Made by a program: the position numbers and the translations under genes. Under the pieces are notes generated by a model. That model saw only the letters and a program-made list of their open reading frames with translations. It ran no database searches and was not told the DNA's origin. Shown here one piece after another: positions 27,612 through 36,142 of a stretch of 64,000 nucleotides of DNA. Source of the stretch: DAOSCP01 sp035379625 (GTDB lineage Bacteria > Bacteroidota > Ignavibacteria > Ignavibacteriales > DAOSCP01); contig DAOSVM010000006.1 in assembly GCA_035379625.1 (NCBI GenBank), positions 30,285 through 94,284 on the forward strand, in the 5' to 3' direction. How positions within the stretch are numbered: the first letter of the stretch is position 1; each line of letters starts with the position of its first letter.

Positions 27612-28518
27612 AATAGCATTTGTTTTTCCGGGCCAAGGTTCACAATATGTTGGTATGGCCAAAGACCTATACGAAAATTCAGATATAGCTCGAAATCTGA
27701 TTGACCGAGCTAATGAAGTTTTAGGTATTGACTTAAAAAAAATTATGTTTGAAGGTCCTGAAGAAACATTAAAGCAAACTGAATATACTCAACCTGCTAT
27801 TTTTTTACATTCAGTAGTTCTGAACAGACTTATTTCTAAAGTTAAACCAGAAGCTACAGCTGGGCATTCGTTAGGTGAATATTCTGCATTGGTAGCAGCT
27901 GAAGCTATAGATTTTGATGATGCTATTAAATTGGTAAGATATCGTGGCCAAGCGATGCAAAAGGCTGGTGTTGAAAATCCTGGTACTATGGCAGCGGTTG
28001 TTGGACTTACTGTTGAACAATGTGAAAAAGTTGTAGAAGAAGCAAAAAGTGCTGGAATTGTACAATGTGCTAATTTTAATTCACAAATTCAAACAGTTGT
28101 TTCTGGTTCTGTTGATGGTGTAAGAAAAGCGATGGAAATTGCTAAAGCTAATGGTGCTAAAATTGTAAAAGAATTACCAGTTAGTGGTGCTTTCCATTCT
28201 CCATTGATGCAAAGTGCAAAGGACACGTTATTAGAAAAATTATCTTTAGCCACTTTTAATGATGCAAAAATACCTGTTTATGCTAACGTAACTGCTAAAC
28301 CTGTAACAAAAAATAACGAAATAAAAGATTTACTTTATCAACAAGTTACAGCCCCAGTGTTGTGGGTCGATACTATTTTAAATTTATATAAAGATGGGTT
28401 TACAGAATTTTATGAAATTGGGCCTGGTAAGGTATTAACAGGTTTAATTAAAAAAATTGTTCCTGATGCAAATTGTTATAATATTGATAAATATGAAGAA
28501 TTAAAAAAATATATTTAA
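27604..28518 (+). CDS. fabD: Malonyl-CoA:ACP transacylase FabD
   Basis: Loads malonyl groups onto ACP. It is 304 residues. N-terminus IAFVFPGQGSQYVGMAKDL; nucleophile Ser89 in AGHSLGEYSALVAA; the catalytic His lies in PVSGAFHSPLM; and the C-terminal IGPGKVLTGLIKKI is typical. It overlaps fabH by 8 bases and the next gene by 1 (TAATG), which points to coupled translation. Confidence 0.96.
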   Translation: MGKIAFVFPGQGSQYVGMAKDLYENSDIARNLIDRANEVLGIDLKKIMFEGPEETLKQTEYTQPAIFLHSVVLNRLISKVKPEATAGHSLGEYSALVAAEAIDFDDAIKLVRYRGQAMQKAGVENPGTMAAVVGLTVEQCEKVVEEAKSAGIVQCANFNSQIQTVVSGSVDGVRKAMEIAKANGAKIVKELPVSGAFHSPLMQSAKDTLLEKLSLATFNDAKIPVYANVTAKPVTKNNEIKDLLYQQVTAPVLWVDTILNLYKDGFTEFYEIGPGKVLTGLIKKIVPDANCYNIDKYEELKKYI

Positions 28519-29060
28519 TGTACAAAGAAATATACAGCAACCACTTTAAAGAATTAAAGGTTGAACAGGGTATAAGTAAAATTGACTTTCCTATTAGGTG
28601 CGATTTGTTAATTTGTGGTGGTAAATGTTGTTATTATGGTGTGATGCTTGATAAAAAAGAAATGCAAAATATTATATCTTATTCTGAGCAAATTCTTGAT
28701 GTAATGGACGAAACGCAATGCAAAGATGTTGATAAATGGTTTGATGAATTAGAAAAAGATGCGTCTTTCCCTTCTGGAGAGGCAACAGGTACACAAGTAT
28801 ATCAAAAAAAGTGTGTTTTCCTAAATAAGGCGTCAATATGTTCATTGCAAATTGTAAGTGAAAAAGTTGGAAAAGATATAAAACCTTTTTATTGTAAAAT
28901 TTTTCCTTTTACAATAGAAGAGAATACAATAACTATTGATACATTCCACATCCAAAGGATAGGTGGTTGTGTCAATTCTAAAATTAAATCTGATAAAGTA
29001 ACAAATAGTTGCCAATTAGAAAAGCAAATAATTGAGCAAATAACTAATATAAAAATCTAA
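28518..29060 (+). CDS. DUF3109/YkgJ-like cysteine-rich protein inside the fab operon
   Basis: 180 residues. Cys residues fall in a pattern for metal or Fe-S binding: CDLLICGGKCCYYGVML near the N-terminus, then KKCVFLNKASICSLQ, FYCKIFPFTI and GGCVNSK. This fits the DUF3109 / YkgJ-type (CxxxCxxCC) group. Its start overlaps the fabD stop (TAATG) and fabG follows after 10 bases, so it is firmly within the fatty acid operon although it is no known fatty acid enzyme. A role in metal handling or modification is possible; function unknown. Confidence 0.75.
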   Translation: MYKEIYSNHFKELKVEQGISKIDFPIRCDLLICGGKCCYYGVMLDKKEMQNIISYSEQILDVMDETQCKDVDKWFDELEKDASFPSGEATGTQVYQKKCVFLNKASICSLQIVSEKVGKDIKPFYCKIFPFTIEENTITIDTFHIQRIGGCVNSKIKSDKVTNSCQLEKQIIEQITNIKI

Positions 29061-29070
29061 GAGTAGAAAT

Positions 29071-29814
29071 ATGGACTTAAAAGGTAAAAGAGCAATAGTA
29101 ACTGGTGGAACAAGAGGAATTGGAAGGGCTATTGTTTTAGAGCTTGCAAAACATGGTTGTAATGTATTGTTTACATATAGAAAATCAAGTAATGAATCCA
29201 AAGATTTAGAAAGAGAAGTTAAAAATTACGGTGTAAATGTTTTCTCAATGCAAGCTGATGCAGCTTCATATAAAGATGCTGAAAAAGTTGCTAAAGCAGC
29301 TATTGAAAAACTTGGCGGAATTGATATTTTAGTTAACAATGCTGGAATGACAAAAGATAACTTGTTATTAAGAATGAGTGAAAGTGATTTTGATGATGTT
29401 ATTGATACAAACTTAAAAAGCGTTTATAACTATACAAAGGTTTGTATTCAACCAATGATGAGACAAAGTTTTGGTAGAATTATCAATATTACCTCTGTAG
29501 TAGGATTGTTTGGTAATCCTGGGCAAGCTAATTATTGTGCATCAAAAGCTGGAGTGATTGGGTTTACAAAATCAGTTGCTAAAGAACTTGCCTCAAGAAA
29601 TATAACAGCAAATTGTATTGCACCAGGTTACATTGTAACAGATATGACGGAAGCATTGCCTGATAAAGTAAAAGAAGATATATTAAATAAAGTCCCATTA
29701 AAAAGACCTGGCAAACCATCAGATGTTGCAAAGGCTGTAGTATTCTTGTGCTCTGAATATGCAGATTATATTACAGGCCAAACTATAGCTGTGGATGGTG
29801 GTATGTCAATGTAA
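29071..29814 (+). CDS. fabG: 3-oxoacyl-ACP reductase FabG
   Basis: NADPH-dependent reduction of 3-oxoacyl-ACP in fatty acid elongation. It is 247 residues. TGGTRGIGRAIV cofactor motif, NNAGMTKD, ITSVVG with the catalytic Ser, then Tyr155 and Lys159 in NYCASKAG, APGYIVTDMT and ITGQTIAVDGGMSM. All active-site residues are present, in contrast to the SDR encoded at 21817-22611. Confidence 0.95.
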   Translation: MDLKGKRAIVTGGTRGIGRAIVLELAKHGCNVLFTYRKSSNESKDLEREVKNYGVNVFSMQADAASYKDAEKVAKAAIEKLGGIDILVNNAGMTKDNLLLRMSESDFDDVIDTNLKSVYNYTKVCIQPMMRQSFGRIINITSVVGLFGNPGQANYCASKAGVIGFTKSVAKELASRNITANCIAPGYIVTDMTEALPDKVKEDILNKVPLKRPGKPSDVAKAVVFLCSEYADYITGQTIAVDGGMSM

Positions 29815-29853
29815 AAAAAAGAATTTTCAAAAACAAATTATAGGAGTGCTACA

Positions 29854-30087
29854 ATGGACGTAGAAGCAAAAGTAAAAGAAATTATCATGGACAAATTAGG
29901 AGTTGAAGAATCACAAATTACTCCTGAAGCTTCTTTTACAAATGATTTAGGTGCTGATTCTTTAGATGTTGTTGAATTAGTAATGGCTTTTGAAAACGAA
30001 TTCAACATCAAAATAGATGAAGCAGATCAAGAAAAAGTCCTAACAGTAGGTTCAGCAGTTGAATATATTAAAAGCAAGTTAGGATAA
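29854..30087 (+). CDS. acpP: Acyl carrier protein
   Basis: 77 acidic residues. Ser36 in LGADSLDVVELVMAFE is the phosphopantetheine attachment site. TAGGAG lies before the start. It sits between fabG and fabF, the usual place. A stable hairpin follows the stop. Confidence 0.96.
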   Translation: MDVEAKVKEIIMDKLGVEESQITPEASFTNDLGADSLDVVELVMAFENEFNIKIDEADQEKVLTVGSAVEYIKSKLG

Positions 30088-30095
30088 TTTTATTA

Positions 30096-30118
30096 AACTG
30101 CAGGGTTAACCTGCAGTT
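30096..30118 (+). other. Intercistronic hairpin between acpP and fabF
   Basis: AACTGCAGG-GTTAA-CCTGCAGTT, a perfect nine-pair stem, followed by ATTTTAAAC rather than a run of T. It may trim or stabilise the acpP end of the transcript, or act as a weak attenuator before fabF. Confidence 0.6.
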
Positions 30119-30145
30119 ATTTTAAACAACAATAAGGTTATTTAC

Positions 30146-31387
30146 ATGAAAAGAAGAGTAGTCGTAACTGGTTTAGGTGCTATAACACCAATAGGGAATA
30201 ACGTTAATGAATATTGGGAAAATTTATGTAAAGGAATTAGCGGGGTAGATACAATAACCAGATTCGATCCTAAAGATGTGAAAACAAAATTTGCAGCTGA
30301 AGTAAAAAATTATAAACCAGAAGACCATTTTGATAGAAAAGAAGTTAGAACGCTCGATTTATTTTCTCAATTTGCGCTTATTGCAGCTGATGAAGCTGTA
30401 AAAGATAGTCAATTAGATTTGAATAATATTGATAAAGATAGAGTTGGGGTTGTATTTGGTAGTGGTATCGGTGGATTGAAAACAAGTGAAGAACAACATG
30501 AAGTTTTCTTTAAACAAGGTCCACAAAGAATTAGCCCTTTTTATATTCCGATGTTAATTTCTGATATAGCTGCGGGTCACATTTCAATAAAATATGGTTT
30601 TACTGGACCAAATTTTGCAACAACTTCTGCTTGTGCAACTTCAGCCCACGCTTTGGCTAATGCATTGTACCTCATACAAAGAGGAAATGCTGATGTTATA
30701 GTTGCAGGCGGTTCAGAAGCTGTTATTACTCCTATGGCTGTTGGTGGATTTAATTCATTAAGAGCTATATCTACATGGAATGATAGGCCTAAAGAAGCTT
30801 CAAGGCCTTTTGATAAGGAAAGAAATGGTTTTGTTATGGGTGAAGGTGGAGCAATCCTTATATTGGAAGAGTATGAACACGCAAAGAAACGTGGTGCTAA
30901 AATATATGCTGAAATTGTTGGTGCTGGTTTAAGTGCTGATGCCTATCACATAACTGCGCCTGCTCCTGGTGGAGTTGGACAAGCTAAATCTATGAAATGG
31001 GCTCTTGAAGATGGTAATGTTAAACCTGAAGAAGTTGAATATATTAATGCGCATGGTACATCAACACCATTGAATGATGCTTCAGAAACCGCTGCTATTA
31101 AATCAGTATTCGGTGAGCATGCTTATAAATTACTTATTTCATCTAATAAGTCTATGATTGGGCATTTACTTGGTGCTGCAGCTGCAGTTGAAGCAATAGC
31201 TACTGTACTAACCTTGAAAAATGGTTTAATTCCTCCAACAATTAATCTTACTGTACCTGATCCTGAATGTGATTTAAATTATTGTCCTAATACAGCTGTC
31301 AAAGCTGATGTAAATTATGCATTAAGTAATAGTTTTGGTTTTGGTGGTCATAATGTCTCTCTTCTCTTTAAAAAATATTCTGAATAA
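30146..31387 (+). CDS. fabF: 3-oxoacyl-ACP synthase II FabF
   Basis: Elongating condensing enzyme of type II fatty acid synthesis. It is 413 residues. Cys163 in TTSACATSAHALA, the first His in NAHGTSTPLND, and the second in SMIGHLLGAAAAVEA form the Cys-His-His triad. The C-terminal NSFGFGGHNVSLLF glycine-rich loop is intact. Its 3' end overlaps the start of rnc by 35 bases if rnc starts at the ATG at 31353. Confidence 0.96.
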   Translation: MKRRVVVTGLGAITPIGNNVNEYWENLCKGISGVDTITRFDPKDVKTKFAAEVKNYKPEDHFDRKEVRTLDLFSQFALIAADEAVKDSQLDLNNIDKDRVGVVFGSGIGGLKTSEEQHEVFFKQGPQRISPFYIPMLISDIAAGHISIKYGFTGPNFATTSACATSAHALANALYLIQRGNADVIVAGGSEAVITPMAVGGFNSLRAISTWNDRPKEASRPFDKERNGFVMGEGGAILILEEYEHAKKRGAKIYAEIVGAGLSADAYHITAPAPGGVGQAKSMKWALEDGNVKPEEVEYINAHGTSTPLNDASETAAIKSVFGEHAYKLLISSNKSMIGHLLGAAAAVEAIATVLTLKNGLIPPTINLTVPDPECDLNYCPNTAVKADVNYALSNSFGFGGHNVSLLFKKYSE

Positions 31388-32132
31388 TTTTTTTAATCTT
31401 TTCCGGGGAAGCTCTCACATATCCACAAAAACCCGGAAAAGAATTATTGTTTTTATTGAACAATTATTAAATCATAAAATACGCAATGAAAATATTTACA
31501 TCGAGGCATTTACTCATAAATCATATGCTGACTTGAGAAAAAATGTCAATTCAAATCAAAGACTTGAATTTTTAGGAGATGCTGTTTTAGATTTGGTGAT
31601 TGCTGATGCCCTTTTTAAAAAGTACCCTGATATTCACGAAGGCTTACTTACTAAATATAGAGCCAGAATTGTAAACAAATATTTCCTCTATGAAATTGCC
31701 AATTCGCTAAATTTTGTTGATTATATAATTATAAACAAAAATGCGTTTTCCTCCTCTAATTTTTCATTAGAAAATATCCTACCAGATACATTGGAAGCAG
31801 TTATTGGAGCTATTTATCTAGATTTAGGATATGATCAAGCCTATCAATTTGTATTGCATAAAATTATGTTTAAAGCGCTTGAAAGCAATATTCATCTACA
31901 AGATAACGATTATAAAAGTAAATTACTTGAAATTGTAAACGCTCGAAAATTACCAGCTCCTCAATATGATACATTCGAAAATACCGATGTTAATAACAAC
32001 AAATCTTTTGAAGTACATCTTTATATTGGTGATAAAAAATATGGTACTGGTATAGGGAAATCTAAAAAAATTGCTCAGCAAAATGCAGCTCAACAAGCTA
32101 TTGAAAACCTAAAAAGAGAAAATTTAATTTAA
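31353..32132 (+). CDS. rnc: Ribonuclease III
   Basis: Double-strand-specific RNase for rRNA and mRNA processing. It is 259 residues from the ATG at 31353; upstream in-frame codons lie deep inside fabF and are less likely. The nuclease signature is NQRLEFLGDAVLDLVIAD, with DTLEAVIGAIYLDLG providing the second set of acidic ligands. A C-terminal dsRNA-binding domain (about 185-258) ends KIAQQNAAQQAIENL. The N-terminus has a basic, Phe-rich leader of about 30 residues, longer than usual. fabF-rnc order is common in bacteria. Confidence 0.94.
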   Translation: MSLFSLKNILNNFFNLFRGSSHISTKTRKRIIVFIEQLLNHKIRNENIYIEAFTHKSYADLRKNVNSNQRLEFLGDAVLDLVIADALFKKYPDIHEGLLTKYRARIVNKYFLYEIANSLNFVDYIIINKNAFSSSNFSLENILPDTLEAVIGAIYLDLGYDQAYQFVLHKIMFKALESNIHLQDNDYKSKLLEIVNARKLPAPQYDTFENTDVNNNKSFEVHLYIGDKKYGTGIGKSKKIAQQNAAQQAIENLKRENLI

Positions 32133-32177
32133 CTTTTTTTATTTATTTTTTTTCCATATATTATTAATAAAAAAACT

Positions 32178-32843
32178 ATGAATATCGTTTTTGATATCGA
32201 AACACTAGCTTTGCCTTTCGAAAGCCTTAGCCCTTCGCAGCAAGAGTACATACAAAGATATGCTAATAAGATTGAAGATGAAAATGAAAGGTTGAAAAAA
32301 ATGGAAGAGAATATAAAATATCTTCCATTGTATCCTTTTACAGCAAAAATTATTGCTGTTGGGATGTATGAGATTAAATCTAAAAAGGGAATTGTTTTAT
32401 ATGAATCTTCATTAGAAAATGAGTTATGGAAAAGTGTAGATGAAACTTTTAAATTCCAGCCTGCTGATGAAAAATATATGATTGATTATTTTTGGTCTAA
32501 AATTGTTAAAGCTAAACAAATAATAAGTTTTAATGGTAAAAATTTTGATATCCCTTTCTTAAAGATTAGATCTGCAATAAATCAAATTAAAGTCCCTAAA
32601 ATGAATAACATTTTGCATACTGATCTCTTAGATGAGTTAACATTTTATGGTAAAATTAGAAAATTTAATTTGGATTTTTATTGTCATGCTTTTGGTATAG
32701 AAACTCCCAAAACTGATTTTGCTAATGGTTTAGAAGTTAGCAATTTATATCAAGCACAAAGATATAAAGAAATTGCTGAATATTGTTCACGTGATTTAAT
32801 TGCTACTGCAAAACTTTTCGAAATATTTCAGAATTATTTATGA
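32178..32843 (+). CDS. DEDDy 3'-5' exonuclease, PolB-exonuclease-like
   Basis: 221 residues with a ribonuclease H-like fold. Exo I is FDIETLALP (Asp and Glu), Exo II is ISFNGKNFDIPFLKIR, and Exo III is YCSRDLIATAKLF with Tyr four residues before the Asp. This corresponds to the predicted 3'-5' exonucleases related to the proofreading domain of family B polymerases. No polymerase domain is attached. The stop overlaps the next start by 4 bases (ATGA), so it is co-translated with a YihY-like protein. Confidence 0.8.
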   Translation: MNIVFDIETLALPFESLSPSQQEYIQRYANKIEDENERLKKMEENIKYLPLYPFTAKIIAVGMYEIKSKKGIVLYESSLENELWKSVDETFKFQPADEKYMIDYFWSKIVKAKQIISFNGKNFDIPFLKIRSAINQIKVPKMNNILHTDLLDELTFYGKIRKFNLDFYCHAFGIETPKTDFANGLEVSNLYQAQRYKEIAEYCSRDLIATAKLFEIFQNYL

Positions 32844-33712
32844 TTGATAAATTAAAAATATTATTTAAGTCTTTGAATTATTATTTTAATGGAATTTATC
32901 AATTAATTGACGATGAGAATTTATTCCTTATGTCCAGTGCTATTACTTTTAACCTTATTACGTGCATAATTCCATTAATACTGATTATATTTTCCGTTAT
33001 TGGAAATATTTTGACATATGATGCAATACAAAATAAAATTTATAATTTTATTGAAAATACTATTCCTTATCCTTCAACTGCAAGATATATTGAAATTATT
33101 ATTGAAGATAGAGTAAACGAATTTATTGCATTTAAAAATTCTGCAGGGTTTTTAGGAGCAATTGGTTTGTTTATTACTGCAAGTAGTCTTTTCAATTCTC
33201 TAAGTGTAATCCTAAATAAAATTTATGAAATTAATAAGAGAACAAATTTTATTTTAGCAAAATTACGAGATATTGGGCTAATCATAATAACTATTCTTTT
33301 ACTTTCTTTATACATTTTAATTGTTCCTTTATTAGAACTATTTATAAAACTGATTAAATACCTCCCATTTTTAAATATAGTTATTTTCCCAACTGTCAAT
33401 TACCTATTTGTGAATATAATTTCATTTGTAATTGTATTTTTGATTTTCTATTTAATTTATACCATATTGCCATATAAATTACTAAAAAATGAAATTCGTA
33501 TTGTAAGTGCTTTTACATCATCAATATTGTGGACAATAGCTAAATTAGTTTTTGGATACTATTTAATAAAATTTGCATCTTTTAATAAAATTTATGGAAC
33601 TTATGCAGTATTTGTTATTGTTGTATTTTGGGTTTATTATACTTCCATGATTTTAGTAATTGGTGCCTCAATAGGGCATCTTTATGATAAAAAACATAAC
33701 AATAATTTATAG
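32840..33712 (+). CDS. YihY/BrkB-family membrane protein
   Basis: 290 residues with six hydrophobic segments. Family phrases: LMSSAITFNLITCIIPLILI near the first helix, LGAIGLFITASSLFNSL, YTILPYKLL, and the C-terminal NKIYGTYAVFVIVVFWVYYT. Once annotated as RNase BN, the family is now regarded as membrane proteins of unclear function. It overlaps the exonuclease gene and precedes cydA by 9 bases. Confidence 0.88.
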   Translation: MIDKLKILFKSLNYYFNGIYQLIDDENLFLMSSAITFNLITCIIPLILIIFSVIGNILTYDAIQNKIYNFIENTIPYPSTARYIEIIIEDRVNEFIAFKNSAGFLGAIGLFITASSLFNSLSVILNKIYEINKRTNFILAKLRDIGLIIITILLLSLYILIVPLLELFIKLIKYLPFLNIVIFPTVNYLFVNIISFVIVFLIFYLIYTILPYKLLKNEIRIVSAFTSSILWTIAKLVFGYYLIKFASFNKIYGTYAVFVIVVFWVYYTSMILVIGASIGHLYDKKHNNNL

Positions 33713-33721
33713 GAGAAACTT

Positions 33722-34270
33722 ATGGATGTCTTATTACTCTCCCGAATCCAATTTGCAATTACTGTAGGGTTTCATTTTTTGTATCCTCCAATGAGTATTG
33801 GGCTTGCTGCTTTAATCGTTTTTTTGGAGGGTATGTATTTAAAAACAAAAGACAAAATGTATGAAGAATTAGTAAAATTTTGGATCAAAATTTTTGCTGC
33901 AACATTTGCTGTAGGAGTAGCAACAGGCATAGTAATGGAATTTGAGTTTGGTACTAATTGGTCTAAATATTCTCGTTTTGTTGGGGATGTTTTTGGTAGT
34001 CCTCTTGCTGCCGAAGGCGTTTTCGCTTTCTTCCTTGAATCTACTTTCTTAGGAGTATTACTTTTCGGTTGGAAAAAAGTTAGTCCCAAAATGCATTTTT
34101 TCTCTGCTTTAATGGTAGCTATAGGTTCAATATTAAGTGCTTTTTGGATTTTAGTTGCTAACTCTTGGCAACAAACACCACAAGGTTATCATATTGTCAA
34201 TAATAATGGAGTTTTAAGAGCTGAAATTGTTGATTTTTGGGCAATGGTTTTTCAATCCATCAACTGTTGA
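33722..34270 (+). CDS. cydA: Cytochrome bd oxidase subunit I, N-terminal part (frameshifted)
   Basis: The first 175 or so residues of CydA: RIQFAITVGFHFLYPPMSIG has the conserved haem-ligand His, followed by GIVMEFEFGTNW, SPLAAEGVFAFFLEST and ANSWQQTPQGY. The frame is lost after DFWAMVF and stops at TGA 34268-34270. Removing one T from the run at 34248-34252 restores the family sequence FNPSTVDRL in the same frame as the downstream part. Together the two halves make about 443 residues, the normal CydA length. cydB follows intact. The lesion is a genuine mutation, a sequence error or, less likely, programmed frameshifting. Confidence 0.88.
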   Translation: MDVLLLSRIQFAITVGFHFLYPPMSIGLAALIVFLEGMYLKTKDKMYEELVKFWIKIFAATFAVGVATGIVMEFEFGTNWSKYSRFVGDVFGSPLAAEGVFAFFLESTFLGVLLFGWKKVSPKMHFFSALMVAIGSILSAFWILVANSWQQTPQGYHIVNNNGVLRAEIVDFWAMVFQSINC

Positions 34271-35051
34271 TAGATTAATTCATACAATATTAGCTTCCTT
34301 TATGACAGGTGGTTTTTTTATGCTAAGTATAGCAGCCTATTATTTATTAAAGAAAGTTCACGTTGAACATGCAAAAAAAATGTTTAAAGTTGCTATTATT
34401 TTTACAGCTGTAGTATCACTACTTGAGTTAGCATCAGGACATAGTAATTCCCAAATGATTGCAAAACATCAACCAGCTAAACTTGCTGCTGCTGAAGCAC
34501 ATTATGACTCTTTATCAAAAGCTACACTTTATTTATTCGGTTGGGTTGACGAAAAAGAACAAAAAGTTTACGGAATTGGCATCCCTGGTATGTTAAGCTT
34601 CCTAATTTCGGGTGATTTTAATTATCCTGTTAAAGGTTTAAATGCTTTCAAAAAAGATGAAATTCCACCAGTCAATTTTGTCTTCCAAAGCTATCATATT
34701 ATGGTTGCACTTGGAATGTTAATGATCGCATTAAGTTTATTCGGCGTTTACCTTCTGTGGAAAAATAAAATTGATGCCTATCCATGGTTTCTCAAAATCC
34801 TTTTAATATCATTTATTTTCCCTCAACTTGCAAATCAGTTTGGTTGGATTACTGCTGAAGTCGGTAGGCAACCTTGGGTGGTTTATGGATTAATGAAAAC
34901 CAAAGATGCTTTTTCTCCTATATTAGATGCCGGGCAAGTATTATTTTCTATAATTCTATTTTCTTCTATCTATTTGTTATTGTTAGCTTTATTTGTTTTT
35001 GTCGTAGTTAAAAAAGTTAAAGCTGGCCCAGTAGAACTTAATAAAAATTAG
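34227..35051 (+). CDS. cydA: Cytochrome bd oxidase subunit I, C-terminal part (frameshifted)
   Basis: Homology to CydA begins at about 34250 (FFNPSTVDRLIHTILASFMTGG); the codons before that are a shadow frame. It includes the segment GHSNSQMIAKHQPAKLAAAEA, which carries the haem-ligand region and a short quinol loop, and the C-terminal FPQLANQFGWITAEVGRQPW. The short loop suggests the compact (CioA-like) type rather than the long-loop E. coli type. It belongs to the same gene as 33722-34270; see the finding on the T-run lesion. A ribosome site and start for cydB follow 20 bases on. Confidence 0.88.
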   Translation: MLIFGQWFFNPSTVDRLIHTILASFMTGGFFMLSIAAYYLLKKVHVEHAKKMFKVAIIFTAVVSLLELASGHSNSQMIAKHQPAKLAAAEAHYDSLSKATLYLFGWVDEKEQKVYGIGIPGMLSFLISGDFNYPVKGLNAFKKDEIPPVNFVFQSYHIMVALGMLMIALSLFGVYLLWKNKIDAYPWFLKILLISFIFPQLANQFGWITAEVGRQPWVVYGLMKTKDAFSPILDAGQVLFSIILFSSIYLLLLALFVFVVVKKVKAGPVELNKN

Positions 35052-35071
35052 TAATATAGGAGATAATTACC

Positions 35072-36088
35072 ATGGAACTCAATATAATTTGGTTTATTTT
35101 AATAGCAGTTCTTCTAACCGGATATGTTATTCTAGATGGATTTGATTTAGGAATTGGTTTTGTTAGTTTTTTTGCAAAAAATGATACCGATAAAAGAATA
35201 TTGCTTAATTCGATAGCTCCCGTTTGGGACGGTAATGAAGTTTGGCTTTTAACAGGTGGTGGCGCATTATTTGCTGCGTTCCCAGATGTTTATGCTACTA
35301 TCTTTTCAGGATTTTATATGGCTTTAATGCTTGTTCTTGCAATGCTTATTTTCAGGGCAACAGCACTCGAGTTTAGAAGCAAAAGCGAAAATCCAACTTG
35401 GCGAAAAATTTTCGATAACTTATTTGCCATATCTTCAACAATAGCTGCTTTATTATTCGGGGTTGCTTTAGGAAACGTTGCTAACGGAATATACCTAGAT
35501 GCTAATAAAGAATATGTTGGTACATTTTGGAATCTACTCAATCCATATTCATTAGTTGTAGGCCTTACAGGTTTAGCCCTAATTATAGTACACGGCTTCA
35601 ATTATGCTTTCTACAGAACAGAAAATGAATTACAAAAACTTTTAAAAAGTAAATATAATATATTCTACTATCTATACTTTGCACTATTTGTTATATTAAA
35701 CCTTTTTACAATAATTGCAAAACCACATTTATTACAAAATTATAATTCAAATCCTGTATTATACTTATTACCGTTAGTTAACTTAATTGTTATACTTTTG
35801 ATGTATAAATATCATAAATCCAACTTCCATTTGAAAACATTTTTTATGTCATCCTTATCGATTTTGCTAAATATGCTCACTTTCGCTATTGCAATGTTTC
35901 CAAATTTCGCATATTCTTTAACAGATCCAAAATTAAATTTAACAATTTACAACTCGGCATCATCCCAAAAAACTTTAACAGTTATGCTAATAATTGCCCT
36001 TATTGGAATGCCATTGGTTATAACATATACTATTGTTGTTTACAGAATATTCCGTGGAAAGACTGTATTGAATGAAAATAGTTATTAA
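35072..36088 (+). CDS. cydB: Cytochrome bd oxidase subunit II
   Basis: 338 residues, about eight membrane helices. FILIAVLLTGYVILDGFDLG at the N-terminus and APVWDGNEVWLLTGGGALFAAFP are the standard CydB signatures. It pairs with CydA as quinol:oxygen oxidoreductase in the cytoplasmic membrane, suggesting low-oxygen respiration. It starts 20 bases after cydA and ends before a strong terminator. Confidence 0.95.
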   Translation: MELNIIWFILIAVLLTGYVILDGFDLGIGFVSFFAKNDTDKRILLNSIAPVWDGNEVWLLTGGGALFAAFPDVYATIFSGFYMALMLVLAMLIFRATALEFRSKSENPTWRKIFDNLFAISSTIAALLFGVALGNVANGIYLDANKEYVGTFWNLLNPYSLVVGLTGLALIIVHGFNYAFYRTENELQKLLKSKYNIFYYLYFALFVILNLFTIIAKPHLLQNYNSNPVLYLLPLVNLIVILLMYKYHKSNFHLKTFFMSSLSILLNMLTFAIAMFPNFAYSLTDPKLNLTIYNSASSQKTLTVMLIIALIGMPLVITYTIVVYRIFRGKTVLNENSY

Positions 36089-36110
36089 TAAACAACACTA
36101 AATTAATTAC

Positions 36111-36139
36111 AAAGCTCTCCTAAAAGAGAGCTTTTTTTT
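36111..36139 (+). terminator. Rho-independent terminator after cydB
   Basis: AAAGCTCTC, CTAAAA loop, GAGAGCTTT and a T-run. Nine pairs. Repeat element B begins within a few bases of the T-run. Confidence 0.9.
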
Positions 36140-36142
36140 ATA

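Noticed and set aside
34227..34275. Programmed frameshifting in cydA
   Set aside because: CydA is not known to use frameshifting, and a single extra T in a homopolymer is the simpler account; no slippery site with a downstream structure is evident.
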